From contig NZ_MRDE01000075.1 of NCBI RefSeq assembly GCF_001968835.1, forward strand, positions 1 through 43,009: DNA of 43,009 nucleotides, given 5' to 3'. Numbering within the stretch: the stretch's first letter is position 1; each line of letters opens with the position of its first letter. The notes under the pieces were generated by a model. That model worked only from the letters and a program-made list of their open reading frames with translations. It did not search any database and was not told the origin of the DNA. A program made the translations under genes and the position numbers. Origin of the DNA: Tersicoccus phoenicis. GTDB lineage: Bacteria; Actinomycetota; Actinomycetes; Actinomycetales; Micrococcaceae. Below, one piece after another: positions 9,529 to 17,983 of this stretch.

Positions 9529-10332
9529 TCAGCGGCGGGTGTGCCGATCCAGTGTCTGGCGCACGAGCGACACGAACGCCTCCGGGTCGTGCACGACCAT
9601 CTCGTAGGTGACGCGGAGCACCGGAACTCCCTGCCGGGTCAACAGGTTCCACCGCCGTCGATCCTCACGGTAGGCCCGGCGGTCGCTGTGGAACTGCGCG
9701 CCGTCCACCTCGACACCCACCGTGCCCTCCACCATCAGGTCGAGGTGGCCCACGCCGTCGATCCGGACCTGGCACTGCACGGTGAAGCCGGCGCGGCGCA
9801 GTAGACACCGGGCCAGGGTCTCGATCATCGACCCGGACTCGGGATGCACCTGATCCAGGACCCGGCTGGCCCAGGACGGCCGCGCCCCGGCGAATCTGCG
9901 TCGCAGTCCCGGCAGGCTGACCCTGCCGAGCACGACGGCCGACTCGATCAGCACGAGTGCCTCGATCTCCGGCAGACACCGGCAGCAGCTCAGCAGCGCG
10001 TCCGCCAGCTCGTAGTCGCCGCTCGTCCGATGCACCACGCAGTCCGGGAGACGGAGGCCCCGGCTCACGCCAACGTGCGGCATCGACGGATCACGCCACT
10101 TCCACAGACCCATCTGGTGGGCCAACGTGACGCAGGCGATGCGACCTCCCCGCTGCCGCAGGTCGACGACCACCGGGTCCGCCGTCGGAAGGGCCAGCAG
10201 CCCCCGATCCACCCGTACCAGATCGCCGTGCCGGACCCAGCGATCGACCGCCGCCCGCGTGGCCCCGGCGTCGCGCAACTCGCTCCACCGCACGACGCCG
10301 CCCTGGGCGGCCAGCACCTCCGACACGGTCAT
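9529..10332 (-). CDS. AbiEi-type winged-helix plus DUF559/Vsr-like nuclease-fold protein
   Basis: 267 residues. The N-terminal 75 residues (VSEVLAAQGGVVRWSELRDAG, then a VDRWVRHGDLVRVDRGLLAL wing) match the winged-helix domain seen in AbiEi-type antitoxins. The C-terminal 110 residues match the DUF559 family of the Vsr/restriction-endonuclease fold: AGFTVQCQVRIDGVGHLDLMVEG with the core Asp, VEVDGAQFH with Glu-x-Asp, and ED--R---L---GVPVLRVT. Such proteins are common and multicopy in actinomycetes, and their function is not established. No toxin-like partner is adjacent. The ATG at 10332 has GAGG 9 nt upstream; an in-frame ATG at 10341 is possible but has the GAGG directly against it. Confidence 0.75.
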   Translation of the reverse strand: MTVSEVLAAQGGVVRWSELRDAGATRAAVDRWVRHGDLVRVDRGLLALPTADPVVVDLRQRGGRIACVTLAHQMGLWKWRDPSMPHVGVSRGLRLPDCVVHRTSGDYELADALLSCCRCLPEIEALVLIESAVVLGRVSLPGLRRRFAGARPSWASRVLDQVHPESGSMIETLARCLLRRAGFTVQCQVRIDGVGHLDLMVEGTVGVEVDGAQFHSDRRAYREDRRRWNLLTRQGVPVLRVTYEMVVHDPEAFVSLVRQTLDRHTRR

Positions 10333-10466
10333 GGACGACATCCTCGAGCATCCGAGAGCCTTCGCTCGGGCGCCCAGATGCGACCGGTGGACGACGGAGC
10401 CCGGCACGCCCGCCTGTGGAGGGAGAAGCCGGTGCAACGTCATCGGCGACGGACGCTCGCACTCCA

Positions 10467-10534
10467 GCCCGATGATCGGTGCCGCTGTTCGGGTCAGAGC
10501 ACTCTGGCCCAGATGGCGGCCGCACTGTTCGGGC
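10467..10534. repeat. Pair of palindromic intergenic repeats, family A, locus 2
   Basis: Two copies at 10467-10494 and 10507-10534, again with a 40-bp period and the CTCGCACTCCAG leader. The left arms are diverged (GCCCGATGA, GCCCAGATG) while the right arms keep CTGTTCGGG, so these copies are decayed relative to the loci at 9417 and 36139. They lie in the 332-bp gap between the MFS gene end and the AbiEi-like gene start, which otherwise holds only the tandem repeat that follows. Confidence 0.7.
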
Positions 10535-10535
10535 C

Positions 10536-10650
10536 CCCGCGCGAGGCCAGCGCGGGCCCCCGTGCAAGGCCAGCGCGGGCCTCCGCGCGAGGCCAACTCG
10601 GGCCTCCGGGCGAGGCCCGAGCGGGCCCTCGTGCGAGGCCAGAGACGCAC
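10536..10650. repeat. Five tandem copies of a 23-bp G/C-rich repeat
   Basis: Units start at 10536, 10559, 10582, 10605 and 10628. The core of each is GCRAGGCC followed by about 5 variable bases and GGGCC; the fifth copy is degenerate at its end. There are no unique spacers, so it is not a CRISPR array. It abuts the family A repeat pair and ends 14 bp before the MFS stop codon. Confidence 0.75.
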
Positions 10651-10664
10651 CCCGCACGGTGACG

Positions 10665-11990
10665 TCAGCACGGCAGCCGACGCATTCCCCACAGCGGTGA
10701 GAAGAACAGCGGGAGGCAGGCGGTCGCGGCGCCGACGACGCCGATCACCATGGTCGGCACGATGCCGATCGCGCCACCGAGCCAGCCACCCAGCAGCGCG
10801 CCGATGGGCATGACGCCCCAGACCAGGCATCGGATCGAGGCGTTCATCCGGCCCAGCAGCACCGGTGGGCACACCCGCTGCCGCATGCTGACCTGCAGCA
10901 CGTTGTAGACCAGCACCAGCGCGGAGAAGCCGAACTCCGCCACGCAGAGCACCGCGATCTGGGACCAGGCCGTGGGCATGGCCACGGAGAGCGGCATCAG
11001 CGCCATCACCACGGCGGACGCGAGCATCGTCAGGGGCAGTGCGGTGCCCTCCCCCACCCGGTCGCCGACGCGGGCGGCCAGGGTGGCCCCGAGCACGCCA
11101 CCGACCGCCCCCATCGTCATGACCAGCCCGAAGGCCGGCGCACCGAGCGCCAGCTCGCGCAGAACGAGGAGCGGGTACAGCGTCGCGGCGAGCGTGGAGA
11201 AGAAGTTCGAGATGCCGGTCGCCGTCGTGATCCTGCCGATCAGCGGGTGCCGCACCACGAAGCTCAACCCCGCCCGGATCTGCCCCACGAGTGACGCCTG
11301 CTCGGGCGGGTCCGGACGCCGTTCCCGGTCGCGCACGGTGGTCAACGCGATCGCCGAGACGAGATAGCCGACGGCCTCCGCGACGAACAGGACGGGCACA
11401 CTGATCACGCTCAGCAGCACGCCGCCGATGCCGGGGCCACCGAGCCGCGCCACCTGTGCGGTCGCCTCCAGTTTCCCGTTGGCGTCCGCGACCCGGCCGG
11501 CCGGCACCAGGATCGGCACGAAACTCTGGTACCCGACGTCGAAGAAGACGGTGGCGGTGCCGACGACGGCGGCGACGGCGAGCAGGTGCCAGAAGTCCAG
11601 GGCCCCGGCCCACCCGAGCACCGGGATGGCCAGCATCGCCAGGGCGCGGACGACGTCCGCCACGATCATCGTGCGGCGTTTGCGCCACCGATCCACCCAG
11701 GCCCCGGCGGGCAGCCCGATCAGCAGGAAGGCGGCGAACTGCACGGCGTCGAGCAGCCCCACCTGGAAGGCGGTCGCGTCGAGCACGCTGACCGCGAGCA
11801 CCGGCAGCGCGATCCGGCCCACACTCGCGCCGAGCTGACTGACGCCCTGGCCCGCCCAGTACCGCAGGAAGTCGCCGTCGTGCCACAGCGAACGGTCCGG
11901 CGCGGCGACGTCGGTGCTGTCATCGGGTCGCACGTCCGGCATCGGGTCCGACTCCGACGTCGATGCCGGCCGGACGTTCTCGAGTCCCAT
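10665..11990 (-). CDS. Major facilitator superfamily exporter (MFS, DHA3-like)
   Basis: 441 residues with about 12 membrane helices. LWHDGDFLRYWAGQGVSQLGASVGRIALP at the N-terminus, GLPAGAWVDRWRKRRTMIVAD (the loop 2-3 motif) and the second-half GVLGATLAARVGDRVG are typical of DHA3/macrolide-efflux-like MFS proteins with the MdfA/MefA-like two-domain layout. The substrate is unknown; drug or xenobiotic efflux is the usual role. The ATG at 11990 is chosen because a full promoter (TTGACA, 17 bp, GATGCT) ends exactly 6 nt before it. The divergent ArsR-type regulator and the palindrome over the -35 element suggest that the exporter is repressed by that regulator until its ligand appears. Confidence 0.88.
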   Translation of the reverse strand: MGLENVRPASTSESDPMPDVRPDDSTDVAAPDRSLWHDGDFLRYWAGQGVSQLGASVGRIALPVLAVSVLDATAFQVGLLDAVQFAAFLLIGLPAGAWVDRWRKRRTMIVADVVRALAMLAIPVLGWAGALDFWHLLAVAAVVGTATVFFDVGYQSFVPILVPAGRVADANGKLEATAQVARLGGPGIGGVLLSVISVPVLFVAEAVGYLVSAIALTTVRDRERRPDPPEQASLVGQIRAGLSFVVRHPLIGRITTATGISNFFSTLAATLYPLLVLRELALGAPAFGLVMTMGAVGGVLGATLAARVGDRVGEGTALPLTMLASAVVMALMPLSVAMPTAWSQIAVLCVAEFGFSALVLVYNVLQVSMRQRVCPPVLLGRMNASIRCLVWGVMPIGALLGGWLGGAIGIVPTMVIGVVGAATACLPLFFSPLWGMRRLPC

Positions 11991-11996
11991 GCCGTC

Positions 11997-12025
11997 AGCA
12001 TCAGCTACTGATTGGCAGTTGTCAA
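11997..12025 (-). promoter_or_regulatory. Promoter of the MFS exporter gene
   Basis: On the minus strand, TTGACA (12025-12020), a 17-nt spacer and GATGCT (12002-11997), then 6 nt to the ATG at 11990. This is a near-consensus vegetative promoter driving a leaderless message. The -35 hexamer is inside the palindrome at 12007-12030. Confidence 0.7.
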
Positions 12026-12030
12026 TCAGT
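12007..12030. promoter_or_regulatory. 24-bp palindromic operator between the MFS and ArsR genes
   Basis: Perfect 8-bp arms ACTGATTG and CAATCAGT separated by 8 bp, with 20 of 24 positions symmetric overall. It covers the -35 box of the exporter promoter on one strand. On the other strand it includes a TTGGCA that is 17 bp from a GGTGCT placed 6 nt before the regulator ATG at 12047. A dimeric winged-helix repressor bound here would block both promoters. Confidence 0.75.
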
Positions 12031-12046
12031 GAGTGGTGCTGACTGA

Positions 12047-12553
12047 ATGAGGTGCATGGACGCCGACGACGAGGCCCGGACCCGGGGGCGGGCGCTGAGT
12101 TCGCCGTTGCGCATCCGCATCCTGCGGTACTGCCTGCACGAGGCCCGGACCAACAAGGAGATCGCCGAGCGGTTCGACCTGAACCCGGCGACGAGCCTGC
12201 ATCACGTCCGGACGCTGGCCGACGCCGGGTTCCTGGCCGCCGAACCGGAACGACGCGGCACCAGAGGCGCCCGCGAAGTGCCCTACCTGGCCACCCGCCT
12301 GTCGTGGCGCACGCCGATGCCACCGGGCACCACCCTGGTCGACGCGTTCCTCGCCGACCTGGAGGGCGTGGCCCCGGACCAGCTCGAGACCGTCCGGCTC
12401 GGCATCAAGCTGAACGAGGCGCACCGACGCGAGCTGCTCGATCGGATCGAGGACGTCCTGCAGGAGTACGCGGCGATGCCGGCCGACGACGACGGCGAGC
12501 CCACGTCGATCTTCTTCGCCCACCACCCCGACCTGACCGCTCGCAACCGCTGA
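12047..12553 (+). CDS. ArsR-family winged-helix transcriptional regulator
   Basis: 168 residues. The N-terminal 75 residues form a winged helix: LSSPLRIRILRYCLHEARTNKEIAERFDLNPATSLHHVRTLADAGFL is a textbook ArsR/DUF-type HTH with the recognition helix at PATSLHHVRTL. No metal-binding cysteines are seen, so it is not a metal sensor of the classical type. The C-terminal part (about residues 95-145) is helical and probably carries the ligand or dimerisation surface. It is divergent from the MFS exporter with the palindrome between them, which suggests it represses the exporter and itself. The ATG at 12056 (MDADDEAR, with GAGG 3 nt before it) is an alternative start. Confidence 0.88.
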   Translation: MRCMDADDEARTRGRALSSPLRIRILRYCLHEARTNKEIAERFDLNPATSLHHVRTLADAGFLAAEPERRGTRGAREVPYLATRLSWRTPMPPGTTLVDAFLADLEGVAPDQLETVRLGIKLNEAHRRELLDRIEDVLQEYAAMPADDDGEPTSIFFAHHPDLTARNR

Positions 12554-12580
12554 GCACCACAGCCGGGCCGTGCACGTGCG

Positions 12581-13468
12581 TCAGCCGGCGCCGGGCAGGC
12601 TCACCTCGAGTCGTCCGTCGACCACCCGGGTGCTGAACCGCGGCTGCGGAGCGGTGGCCGGACCGTTGACGACGGCTCCGCTGCGCAGGGAGAACGTCGA
12701 CCCGTGCCACGGACAGGTGACGCAGGGTCCCTCGCCGGGCTTCGCCGTCGTCACTTCGCCCTCGTGCAGCGGCCCGGAGAGGTGACTGCACGTGTCCGCG
12801 AGGACGAAGACGGCGTCGGAGGACTCCTGCCGGAGCACGACGACGGGGACCTCACCCACCGCGCGGCGGGTCAGCGTGCCGGTCGGGAGGTCATCGACCG
12901 GTCCGAGCGAGTGCCACCCGGGTTCGACGCGGTGCGGGACGTCCTCGGCGTGATTCGGGCCGGCCGCCTGCCGGAAGGAGAGATGCCCACCGAGGAAGCC
13001 GCCGAGGCCGGCGATGCCGAGGCCGGCGAAGGAGAGCGCCTTGCCGAGGCCGTGGCGTCCGGACCGCCGGGCCAGCCACGAGACCGAGTAGAGGCCGACA
13101 GCCGTGAAGTTCGCACTGGCGTGCACCACCGCGACGCGCATCTGCTGCGGGTGCAGGGCGGCGAAGTCGGTGTAGCCGGCGGCGACGGCCGGTACCGTCG
13201 CCAGCACGCCGGCACCGACGAGGCGCCGCGAGGCGTCCTCGGACCCGGGCACCAGGTCGAGGAAGGCCGCGGAGAACCAGGCGCCGAGCGGCACCTGCAC
13301 CAGCGGCGGGTGCAGCGGGTGCCCCTGCGGCACGCCGTGCAGCAGGTCGCGGAGCCATTGCGGCTTGATCAGTGCGTGGGACAACTTGTGTTCGAGGTCG
13401 ACGACGGGGTCGAGCCAGGTGGCGTCCTCGAGGGCGTCGATGACGGCGATCGGAGCGACGGTCTTCAT
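12581..13468 (-). CDS. DUF2231 membrane domain fused to a Rieske [2Fe-2S] domain
   Basis: 295 residues. Residues 40-165 are a four-helix membrane module of the DUF2231 type (GHPLHPPLVQVPLGAWFSA at the start, repeated glycine-rich helices, and GGHLSFRQAAGPNH at the end). Residues 185-290 are a Rieske domain with ligands C227-x-H229 and C252-x2-H255 in TCSHLSG and CPWHGSTF, and a final ...ARFSTRV-like strand. It would place a 2Fe-2S redox centre at the membrane; the electron partners are unknown. The ATG at 13468 has a strong AGGAGGG 4 nt upstream. It stands alone, convergent with the ArsR gene 27 bp away. Confidence 0.92.
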   Translation of the reverse strand: MKTVAPIAVIDALEDATWLDPVVDLEHKLSHALIKPQWLRDLLHGVPQGHPLHPPLVQVPLGAWFSAAFLDLVPGSEDASRRLVGAGVLATVPAVAAGYTDFAALHPQQMRVAVVHASANFTAVGLYSVSWLARRSGRHGLGKALSFAGLGIAGLGGFLGGHLSFRQAAGPNHAEDVPHRVEPGWHSLGPVDDLPTGTLTRRAVGEVPVVVLRQESSDAVFVLADTCSHLSGPLHEGEVTTAKPGEGPCVTCPWHGSTFSLRSGAVVNGPATAPQPRFSTRVVDGRLEVSLPGAG

Positions 13469-13563
13469 GCGGCCCTCCTGGTGAGCGTGGAAACCCTCAT
13501 TCTGCCGTCTGAGCGCCGCCAGGGGAACCGTCTCCGACCGAATCAGGATCCGCTTCCCGTATA

Positions 13564-14838
13564 TCAGCGGTGGGACCGCCGGAGGCCGCGTGCGGTGAGC
13601 AGTACGGCGACGACGGTCGCGACGCCCGCGCCGTACAGCCAGACGTTCCCCGCCAGGGCGACACCGGTCGGCCGGGCCGTCTGGGTGACGATCAGTGGGA
13701 CACTGCCCCCACCGGCCAACAGCCAGTTACCGGTGAAGGCGACGGCCCCGGTGACGGCCGCTGCCCAGACGGCGCGAGTCCACAACCCGACGGCGGTCGC
13801 CGCGCTGGCGCAGAGCACGACCGCGAGCAGGGCACCCCACGGCAACGGCGTGGTGCCGGCGTACCCGACGTGCCCGTGCAGCACGGTGCCGAGCCAGCAC
13901 ACCAGCAGGCCGACCACCACTGCGGCGACGCCCGCCAACCACCGGGCCGGACGCGGCGTCGCGCCCGCACCGCCCGGACCGCCGGCAGCGCTGACAGCGC
14001 CCGCACCGCCGGCACCGGCCGGGGTGATCTCCCGGAACCGCTCGACCGGGGAGACGTCCTGCCAGATGCCGTTGGAGAGGGCGAAGCGGCCGCCCTCGAC
14101 GACGGTCTGGGTGCCGTGCGCGGCGATCGCGGCTCGCTTCGCGTCGGCGTCGCCGGTCACCTCGACCAGCCGGCCGGTGGACGAGCCGACGTCGCCGGCG
14201 GTCACCCAGGCACGGACGGGGAACTCGCCGTCGATCTGGCGCAGCGCGGCGACGGTGACCTGGTGGGCGCGGACGTGGTCCGGATGGCCGTAGCCGCCGT
14301 CGTCGTCGTAGGTGATCACGACGTCCGGCCGGATCACCCGCAGCAGGGCGGCCAGGTCGGCCGCCGCTGCCTCGAGTGGCTGCTGGGTGAAGCTGTCGGT
14401 GGAGACCTCAGGGGCGGGCTGAGCCCGGCCGTCCTCGCCCCAGCTCATCCCGGAGTCACGGTAGGCCCGGGGCGGCGCACCTGGGTCGAGGGCGGGCGCG
14501 GTACCGAGCAGGAAGCCGCTGTGCACGCCGAGCACCCGGGTCGCGGTGGCCAGCTCCGTCAGCCGCAGCTGCGCCAGCGCGGCGCCGTCGTCGACGGACT
14601 CGGGGAGCCCGACCTGCAGGTGCCGCAGGTCCGCGGGGATGACCTCGCCGAGCTCACCGCGGGTGCAGGTGAGCAGGAGCACGCGGTGCCCGGCGTCGGC
14701 CAGGGCCGCCATCGTGCCGCCCGTGGCGATCGACTCGTCGTCGGGGTGGGCATGGACGAACAACACGGTCGCGGGCGCAGCGACCCCGGCGAGCAGGTCG
14801 GCGATACCGGAACGAGCGCCGGCCGGCTCCTTCCGCAC
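13564..14838 (-). CDS. mshB: MshB-like N-acetyl-GlcNAc-inositol deacetylase fused to a C-terminal membrane domain
   Basis: 424 residues. Residues 20-275 are a PIG-L/MshB zinc deacetylase: AHPDDE with H31, D33 and D34, the TRGELGE loop (59-65), and GHPDH with H185 and H188. MshB removes acetate from GlcNAc-Ins in mycothiol synthesis; its close paralogue Mca acts on mycothiol conjugates. The presence of SGMSWGEDGR and SVHADPTR-like loops cannot fully separate the two, but the typA linkage favours MshB. Residues 276-298 are a Gly/Ala linker, and 299-420 hold four hydrophobic helices (WLAGVAAVVVGLLV, ALLAVVLCASAATAVG, AAAVTGAVAFTGNWLL, AGVATVVAVLL) resembling the separate DUF6113-type gene often found beside mshB. 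The GTG start lies 3 nt after the typA stop (TGACAGGTG). Confidence 0.82.
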   Translation of the reverse strand: MRKEPAGARSGIADLLAGVAAPATVLFVHAHPDDESIATGGTMAALADAGHRVLLLTCTRGELGEVIPADLRHLQVGLPESVDDGAALAQLRLTELATATRVLGVHSGFLLGTAPALDPGAPPRAYRDSGMSWGEDGRAQPAPEVSTDSFTQQPLEAAAADLAALLRVIRPDVVITYDDDGGYGHPDHVRAHQVTVAALRQIDGEFPVRAWVTAGDVGSSTGRLVEVTGDADAKRAAIAAHGTQTVVEGGRFALSNGIWQDVSPVERFREITPAGAGGAGAVSAAGGPGGAGATPRPARWLAGVAAVVVGLLVCWLGTVLHGHVGYAGTTPLPWGALLAVVLCASAATAVGLWTRAVWAAAVTGAVAFTGNWLLAGGGSVPLIVTQTARPTGVALAGNVWLYGAGVATVVAVLLTARGLRRSHR

Positions 14839-14841
14839 CTG

Positions 14842-16761
14842 TCAGGCCCGGGCTCGGGCGCGAGCGGCCTTGAGCCGGTCGTTGACGTCGAGGATGACCT
14901 TACGGATCCGGATGGCCGCGGGGGTGATCTCCACGCACTCGTCCTCGCGGGCGAACTCGAGGGACTCCTCGAGGGTGAGCCGGCGCGGCGGCGTGAGGTT
15001 CTCGAACGAGTCCGCCGTGGAGGAGCGCATGTTGGTGAGCTTCTTCTCCTTGGTGATGTTCACGTCCATGTCGTCGGCGCGGGAGTTCTCCCCGACGATC
15101 ATGCCCTCGTACACCTCGGACGTCGGCTCGACGAAGAAGCTGCCGCGCTCCTGCAGGTTGATCATCGCGAACGGGGTGACGACGCCGGCCCGGTCGGCGA
15201 TCATCGAGCCGTTGGTGCGGTACTCGATCTCACCGGCCCACGGCTCGTAGCCCTCCGCGTAGGACGAGGCGATCCCTGCGCCGCGGGTGTCCGTCAGGAA
15301 CCGAGTGCGGAAGCCGATCAGGCCACGGGCGGGGACGATGAACTCCATCCGGACCCAGCCGGTACCGTGGTTGGCCATGTTGACCATCCGGCCCTTGCGG
15401 GCGGCCATCAACTGGGTGACCGCGCCGAGGTACTCCTCGGGCACGTCGATGGTCATGTGCTCCATCGGTTCGTGCACCTTGCCGTCGACCGTGCGGGTGA
15501 CCACCTGCGGTTTGCCGACGGTCAACTCGAAGCCCTCGCGGCGCATCTGCTCGACGAGGATGGCCAGGGCCAGTTCCCCGCGGCCCTGCACCTCCCAGGC
15601 GTCCGGGCGCTCGGTCGGCAGCACCTTCAGGGAGACGTTGCCGACCAGCTCCTTGTCGAGGCGGTCCTTGACCTGCCGGGCGGTGACCTTGGCGCCCTTG
15701 ACCTTCCCGGCCAACGGCGAGGTGTTGATACCGATGGTCATGGAGATCGCCGGATCGTCGACCGTGATCAGCGGCAGCGGCCGCGGGTTCTCCAGATCCG
15801 TCAGCGTCTCGCCGATGGTGATGTCCTCGATGCCGGCGACGGCGACGATCTCGCCCGGGCCGGCGGCGTCGGTGGAGACCCGCTCGAGCGCCTTGGTGGC
15901 GAGCAGCTCGGTGACCTTGACCGTCTTCAGTTCGCCGGTGTGGCGGGCCCAGGCGACCTGCTGGCCCTTGCGCAGGGTGCCGTTGAAGATGCGCAACAGG
16001 GCGAGGCGGCCGAGGAACGGGGAGGCGTCCAGGTTGGTCACGTGCGCCTGCAGCGGGGCCTCGGGATCGTAGGACGGCGCCGGGATGTGCTCGACGATGG
16101 TGGCGAACAGCGGCTCGAGGTCCGGATTCTCCGGCGCGGTGCCGTTGGCGGGCTGCTCCAGGGACGCGGCGCCCACCTTGGCGGCGGCGTAGACGACGGG
16201 CACATTCAGGACGGCGTCCAGGTCCAGGTCCGGCACCTCGTCGGCGAGGTCCGAGGCCAGGCCCAGGAGCAGGTCCATGGACTCGCTGACCACCTCGGAG
16301 ATCCGGGCGTCCGGGCGGTCGGTCTTGTTCACGACGAGGATGACCGGCAGCTTCGCGGCGAGCGCCTTGCGCAGCACGAACCGGGTCTGCGGCAGCGGAC
16401 CCTCCGAGGCGTCGACGAGCAGGACGACGCCGTCGACCATCGACAGGCCCCGCTCCACCTCGCCACCGAAATCGGCGTGGCCCGGGGTGTCGATCACGTT
16501 GATGGTGATGGTCTCGTCCTTGGCGGCGGGGCCGCTGTAGAACACCGTGGTGTTCTTGGCGAGGATGGTGATCCCCTTCTCCTTCTCCAGATCACCGGAG
16601 TCCATCACCCGGTCGGCGACCTCGCCGTGGGTGGAGAAGGCACCGGTCTGCCGGAGCATGGCGTCCACCAGCGTCGTCTTGCCGTGGTCGACGTGCGCGA
16701 CGATGGCGACGTTGCGCAGATCCTCACGGACGGCGCGAGTAGTGGTGACGGTCTCAGACAT
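14842..16761 (-). CDS. typA: Translational GTPase TypA/BipA
   Basis: 639 residues, the usual length (about 605-640). A ribosome-associated GTPase acting in 50S assembly and stress adaptation. G1 is [11 protein letters not shown]2 is the EKGITI segment ([15 protein letters not shown]), G3 is [15 protein letters not shown]4 is [10 protein letters not shown], and the TypA-specific C-terminal domain is intact ([20 protein letters not shown], then [21 protein letters not shown]). The ATG at 16761 gives [30 protein letters not shown], matching relatives. The stop is followed after 3 nt by the mshB GTG, so they form one unit. As I recall, in mycobacteria typA is likewise near an OppA-like lipoprotein gene and mshB. 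Confidence 0.97.
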   Translation of the reverse strand: MSETVTTTRAVREDLRNVAIVAHVDHGKTTLVDAMLRQTGAFSTHGEVADRVMDSGDLEKEKGITILAKNTTVFYSGPAAKDETITINVIDTPGHADFGGEVERGLSMVDGVVLLVDASEGPLPQTRFVLRKALAAKLPVILVVNKTDRPDARISEVVSESMDLLLGLASDLADEVPDLDLDAVLNVPVVYAAAKVGAASLEQPANGTAPENPDLEPLFATIVEHIPAPSYDPEAPLQAHVTNLDASPFLGRLALLRIFNGTLRKGQQVAWARHTGELKTVKVTELLATKALERVSTDAAGPGEIVAVAGIEDITIGETLTDLENPRPLPLITVDDPAISMTIGINTSPLAGKVKGAKVTARQVKDRLDKELVGNVSLKVLPTERPDAWEVQGRGELALAILVEQMRREGFELTVGKPQVVTRTVDGKVHEPMEHMTIDVPEEYLGAVTQLMAARKGRMVNMANHGTGWVRMEFIVPARGLIGFRTRFLTDTRGAGIASSYAEGYEPWAGEIEYRTNGSMIADRAGVVTPFAMINLQERGSFFVEPTSEVYEGMIVGENSRADDMDVNITKEKKLTNMRSSTADSFENLTPPRRLTLEESLEFAREDECVEITPAAIRIRKVILDVNDRLKAARARARA

Positions 16762-16904
16762 GCGGGATGACTCGTTTCGGTGAAAGTACGTGTTGATCCC
16801 CCCGGAGCTGACCGGGGGACAAGAATGAGTGACGAAAGTGACGACGCCCGGGCGCGGCAGGCGTACCGACGTACCATTCTAGACCCGCGAGAGGGGGGCC
16901 CGCC

Positions 16905-17804
16905 GTGGTCGCTGTCACGCGAGCCGGATCCCGGGCGGTGGCTTCAGTCGGTAGGGCGGTCGGCCTCGTGCTGGTGTCCGCGCTCGTCCTCACCGGCTGC
17001 GGTGGTGGAACGGGGCCGTCCGGGATCTCCGGGGCGCAATCTGTCCGTGCAACCGCCGACCGGCCGGCCACGTCGGCCGGCCCCCCGTCCGGTGGGACCT
17101 CGGCAGAGGTCCCCGGCGCGGACGGCCCGCCCCTGGTGTGCCAGCCGAGCGAGCGGTCGCCCACCCAGCTGGCCACCAATCCGTACACGGGTGGGCGGGA
17201 GCGCGTCGTCGCCGACCCGGCCCGGACGGCCATCCTGGTCGGGGATTCGCAGGCGTCGGGGGTGAAAGGCGTGCCGACGACGGCGACGTGGCCCGTGCTG
17301 GCGCTGCGCTCCCTCGGTTACCAGGTGTGCGCCCTGGTCGCCGCCGGCATGGGCTTCACCGGGGAGGCGTTGACCGGAGCGTACGCCGGCGCGCTGGCGA
17401 CCCGATGGATCCCTCCGCACGGGTCGCTTCCGTTGATCGTCGTCGAAGGCGGGGGCAACGACGCGGCCGCCGGGGTGCCGCCCGGCACCGTGACCGCCGC
17501 CGCCGGCAAGCTCGTCCGCTCCCTGCGGGCGGCCCAGCCGGGCGCCCGCATCGTCGTCGTCGGGCCCCTCTCCGGGTCGTCACAGCCCGAACGACGCCGG
17601 TCCTCCCGGGCCGCGGTGGACCGGGCGCTGCAGGCGGCGGCGCCCACGTGGGGCGCCCGGTTCGTGGCCGCCCGGAACCTGCTCGACACGGGGACCGTAC
17701 CCATGCTCGACGCGGTGCATCCGACCGCCGCGGGACACGCCGTGCTCGCCGGGCCGCTGGCGACCCGGCTCCGCGCGGCCGGCGTCCTCCCGGCGGCCGG
17801 CTGA
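16905..17804 (+). CDS. SGNH/GDSL-hydrolase lipoprotein
   Basis: 299 residues. A lipoprotein signal ends with lipobox LTGC (C32), followed by a Ser/Thr/Gly linker to about residue 70. The hydrolase domain has the SGNH blocks: GDSQASG with the nucleophile S115, GMGFTGE as block II, GGGND (N185) as block III, and DAVH with D269 and H272 as the catalytic Asp/His. It is probably an esterase or acyl-hydrolase acting on an envelope glycan or lipid outside the membrane; the substrate is unknown. The GTG start has GAGGGGGG 7 nt upstream. It is divergent from typA, and the 3' end faces the oligopeptide transporter across the repeat hairpin at 17835. Confidence 0.9.
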   Translation: MVAVTRAGSRAVASVGRAVGLVLVSALVLTGCGGGTGPSGISGAQSVRATADRPATSAGPPSGGTSAEVPGADGPPLVCQPSERSPTQLATNPYTGGRERVVADPARTAILVGDSQASGVKGVPTTATWPVLALRSLGYQVCALVAAGMGFTGEALTGAYAGALATRWIPPHGSLPLIVVEGGGNDAAAGVPPGTVTAAAGKLVRSLRAAQPGARIVVVGPLSGSSQPERRRSSRAAVDRALQAAAPTWGARFVAARNLLDTGTVPMLDAVHPTAAGHAVLAGPLATRLRAAGVLPAAG

Positions 17805-17834
17805 CTTCCCCGCCTCACCGCGCTGAGCGATGAC

Positions 17835-17983
17835 CCGAGTTAGCCGGTTCCGCCCGAGAGACAGGCTCAAAGAGCCCGGCTTTCGGGCGAAACCGGCTAA
17901 CTCGGCCCTCAGCGGGGTCGGTTTCGGGCGAAATCGGCTAACTCACGCTTGGAGGAGTCTCGGCTTCGGGCAGAACCGGCTAC
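17835..17983. repeat. Long palindrome and direct repeats, family B, at a convergent gene end
   Basis: The unit contains CGGGCGAAACCGGCTAACTC. Copies lie at 17881-17903, 17922-17944 and a diverged one at 17963-17983 (period 41 bp). An inverted copy at 17835-17857 (CCGAGTTAGCCGG...) pairs with the first direct copy to make a hairpin of about 23 bp, inside which GGCTC-AAA-GAGCC forms a second stem. It can end transcription of both converging genes. The last copy overlaps the transporter gene, whose TAG stop is made by the GGCTA of the repeat. Confidence 0.85.

Noticed and set aside
9529-10332. A type IV toxin-antitoxin (AbiE) system.
   Set aside because: Only the AbiEi-like winged helix is present, fused to a DUF559 domain; no nucleotidyltransferase toxin gene is adjacent.
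10536-10650. The 23-bp repeats as a CRISPR array.
   Set aside because: Units are directly adjacent with no unique spacers, too short and degenerate, and no cas genes are near.
13570-16770. A 1066-codon open frame antisense to typA and mshB.
   Set aside because: It is a high-GC shadow: Gly/Asp/Arg/Val-rich low-complexity translation with no recognisable domain, opposite two well-conserved genes.
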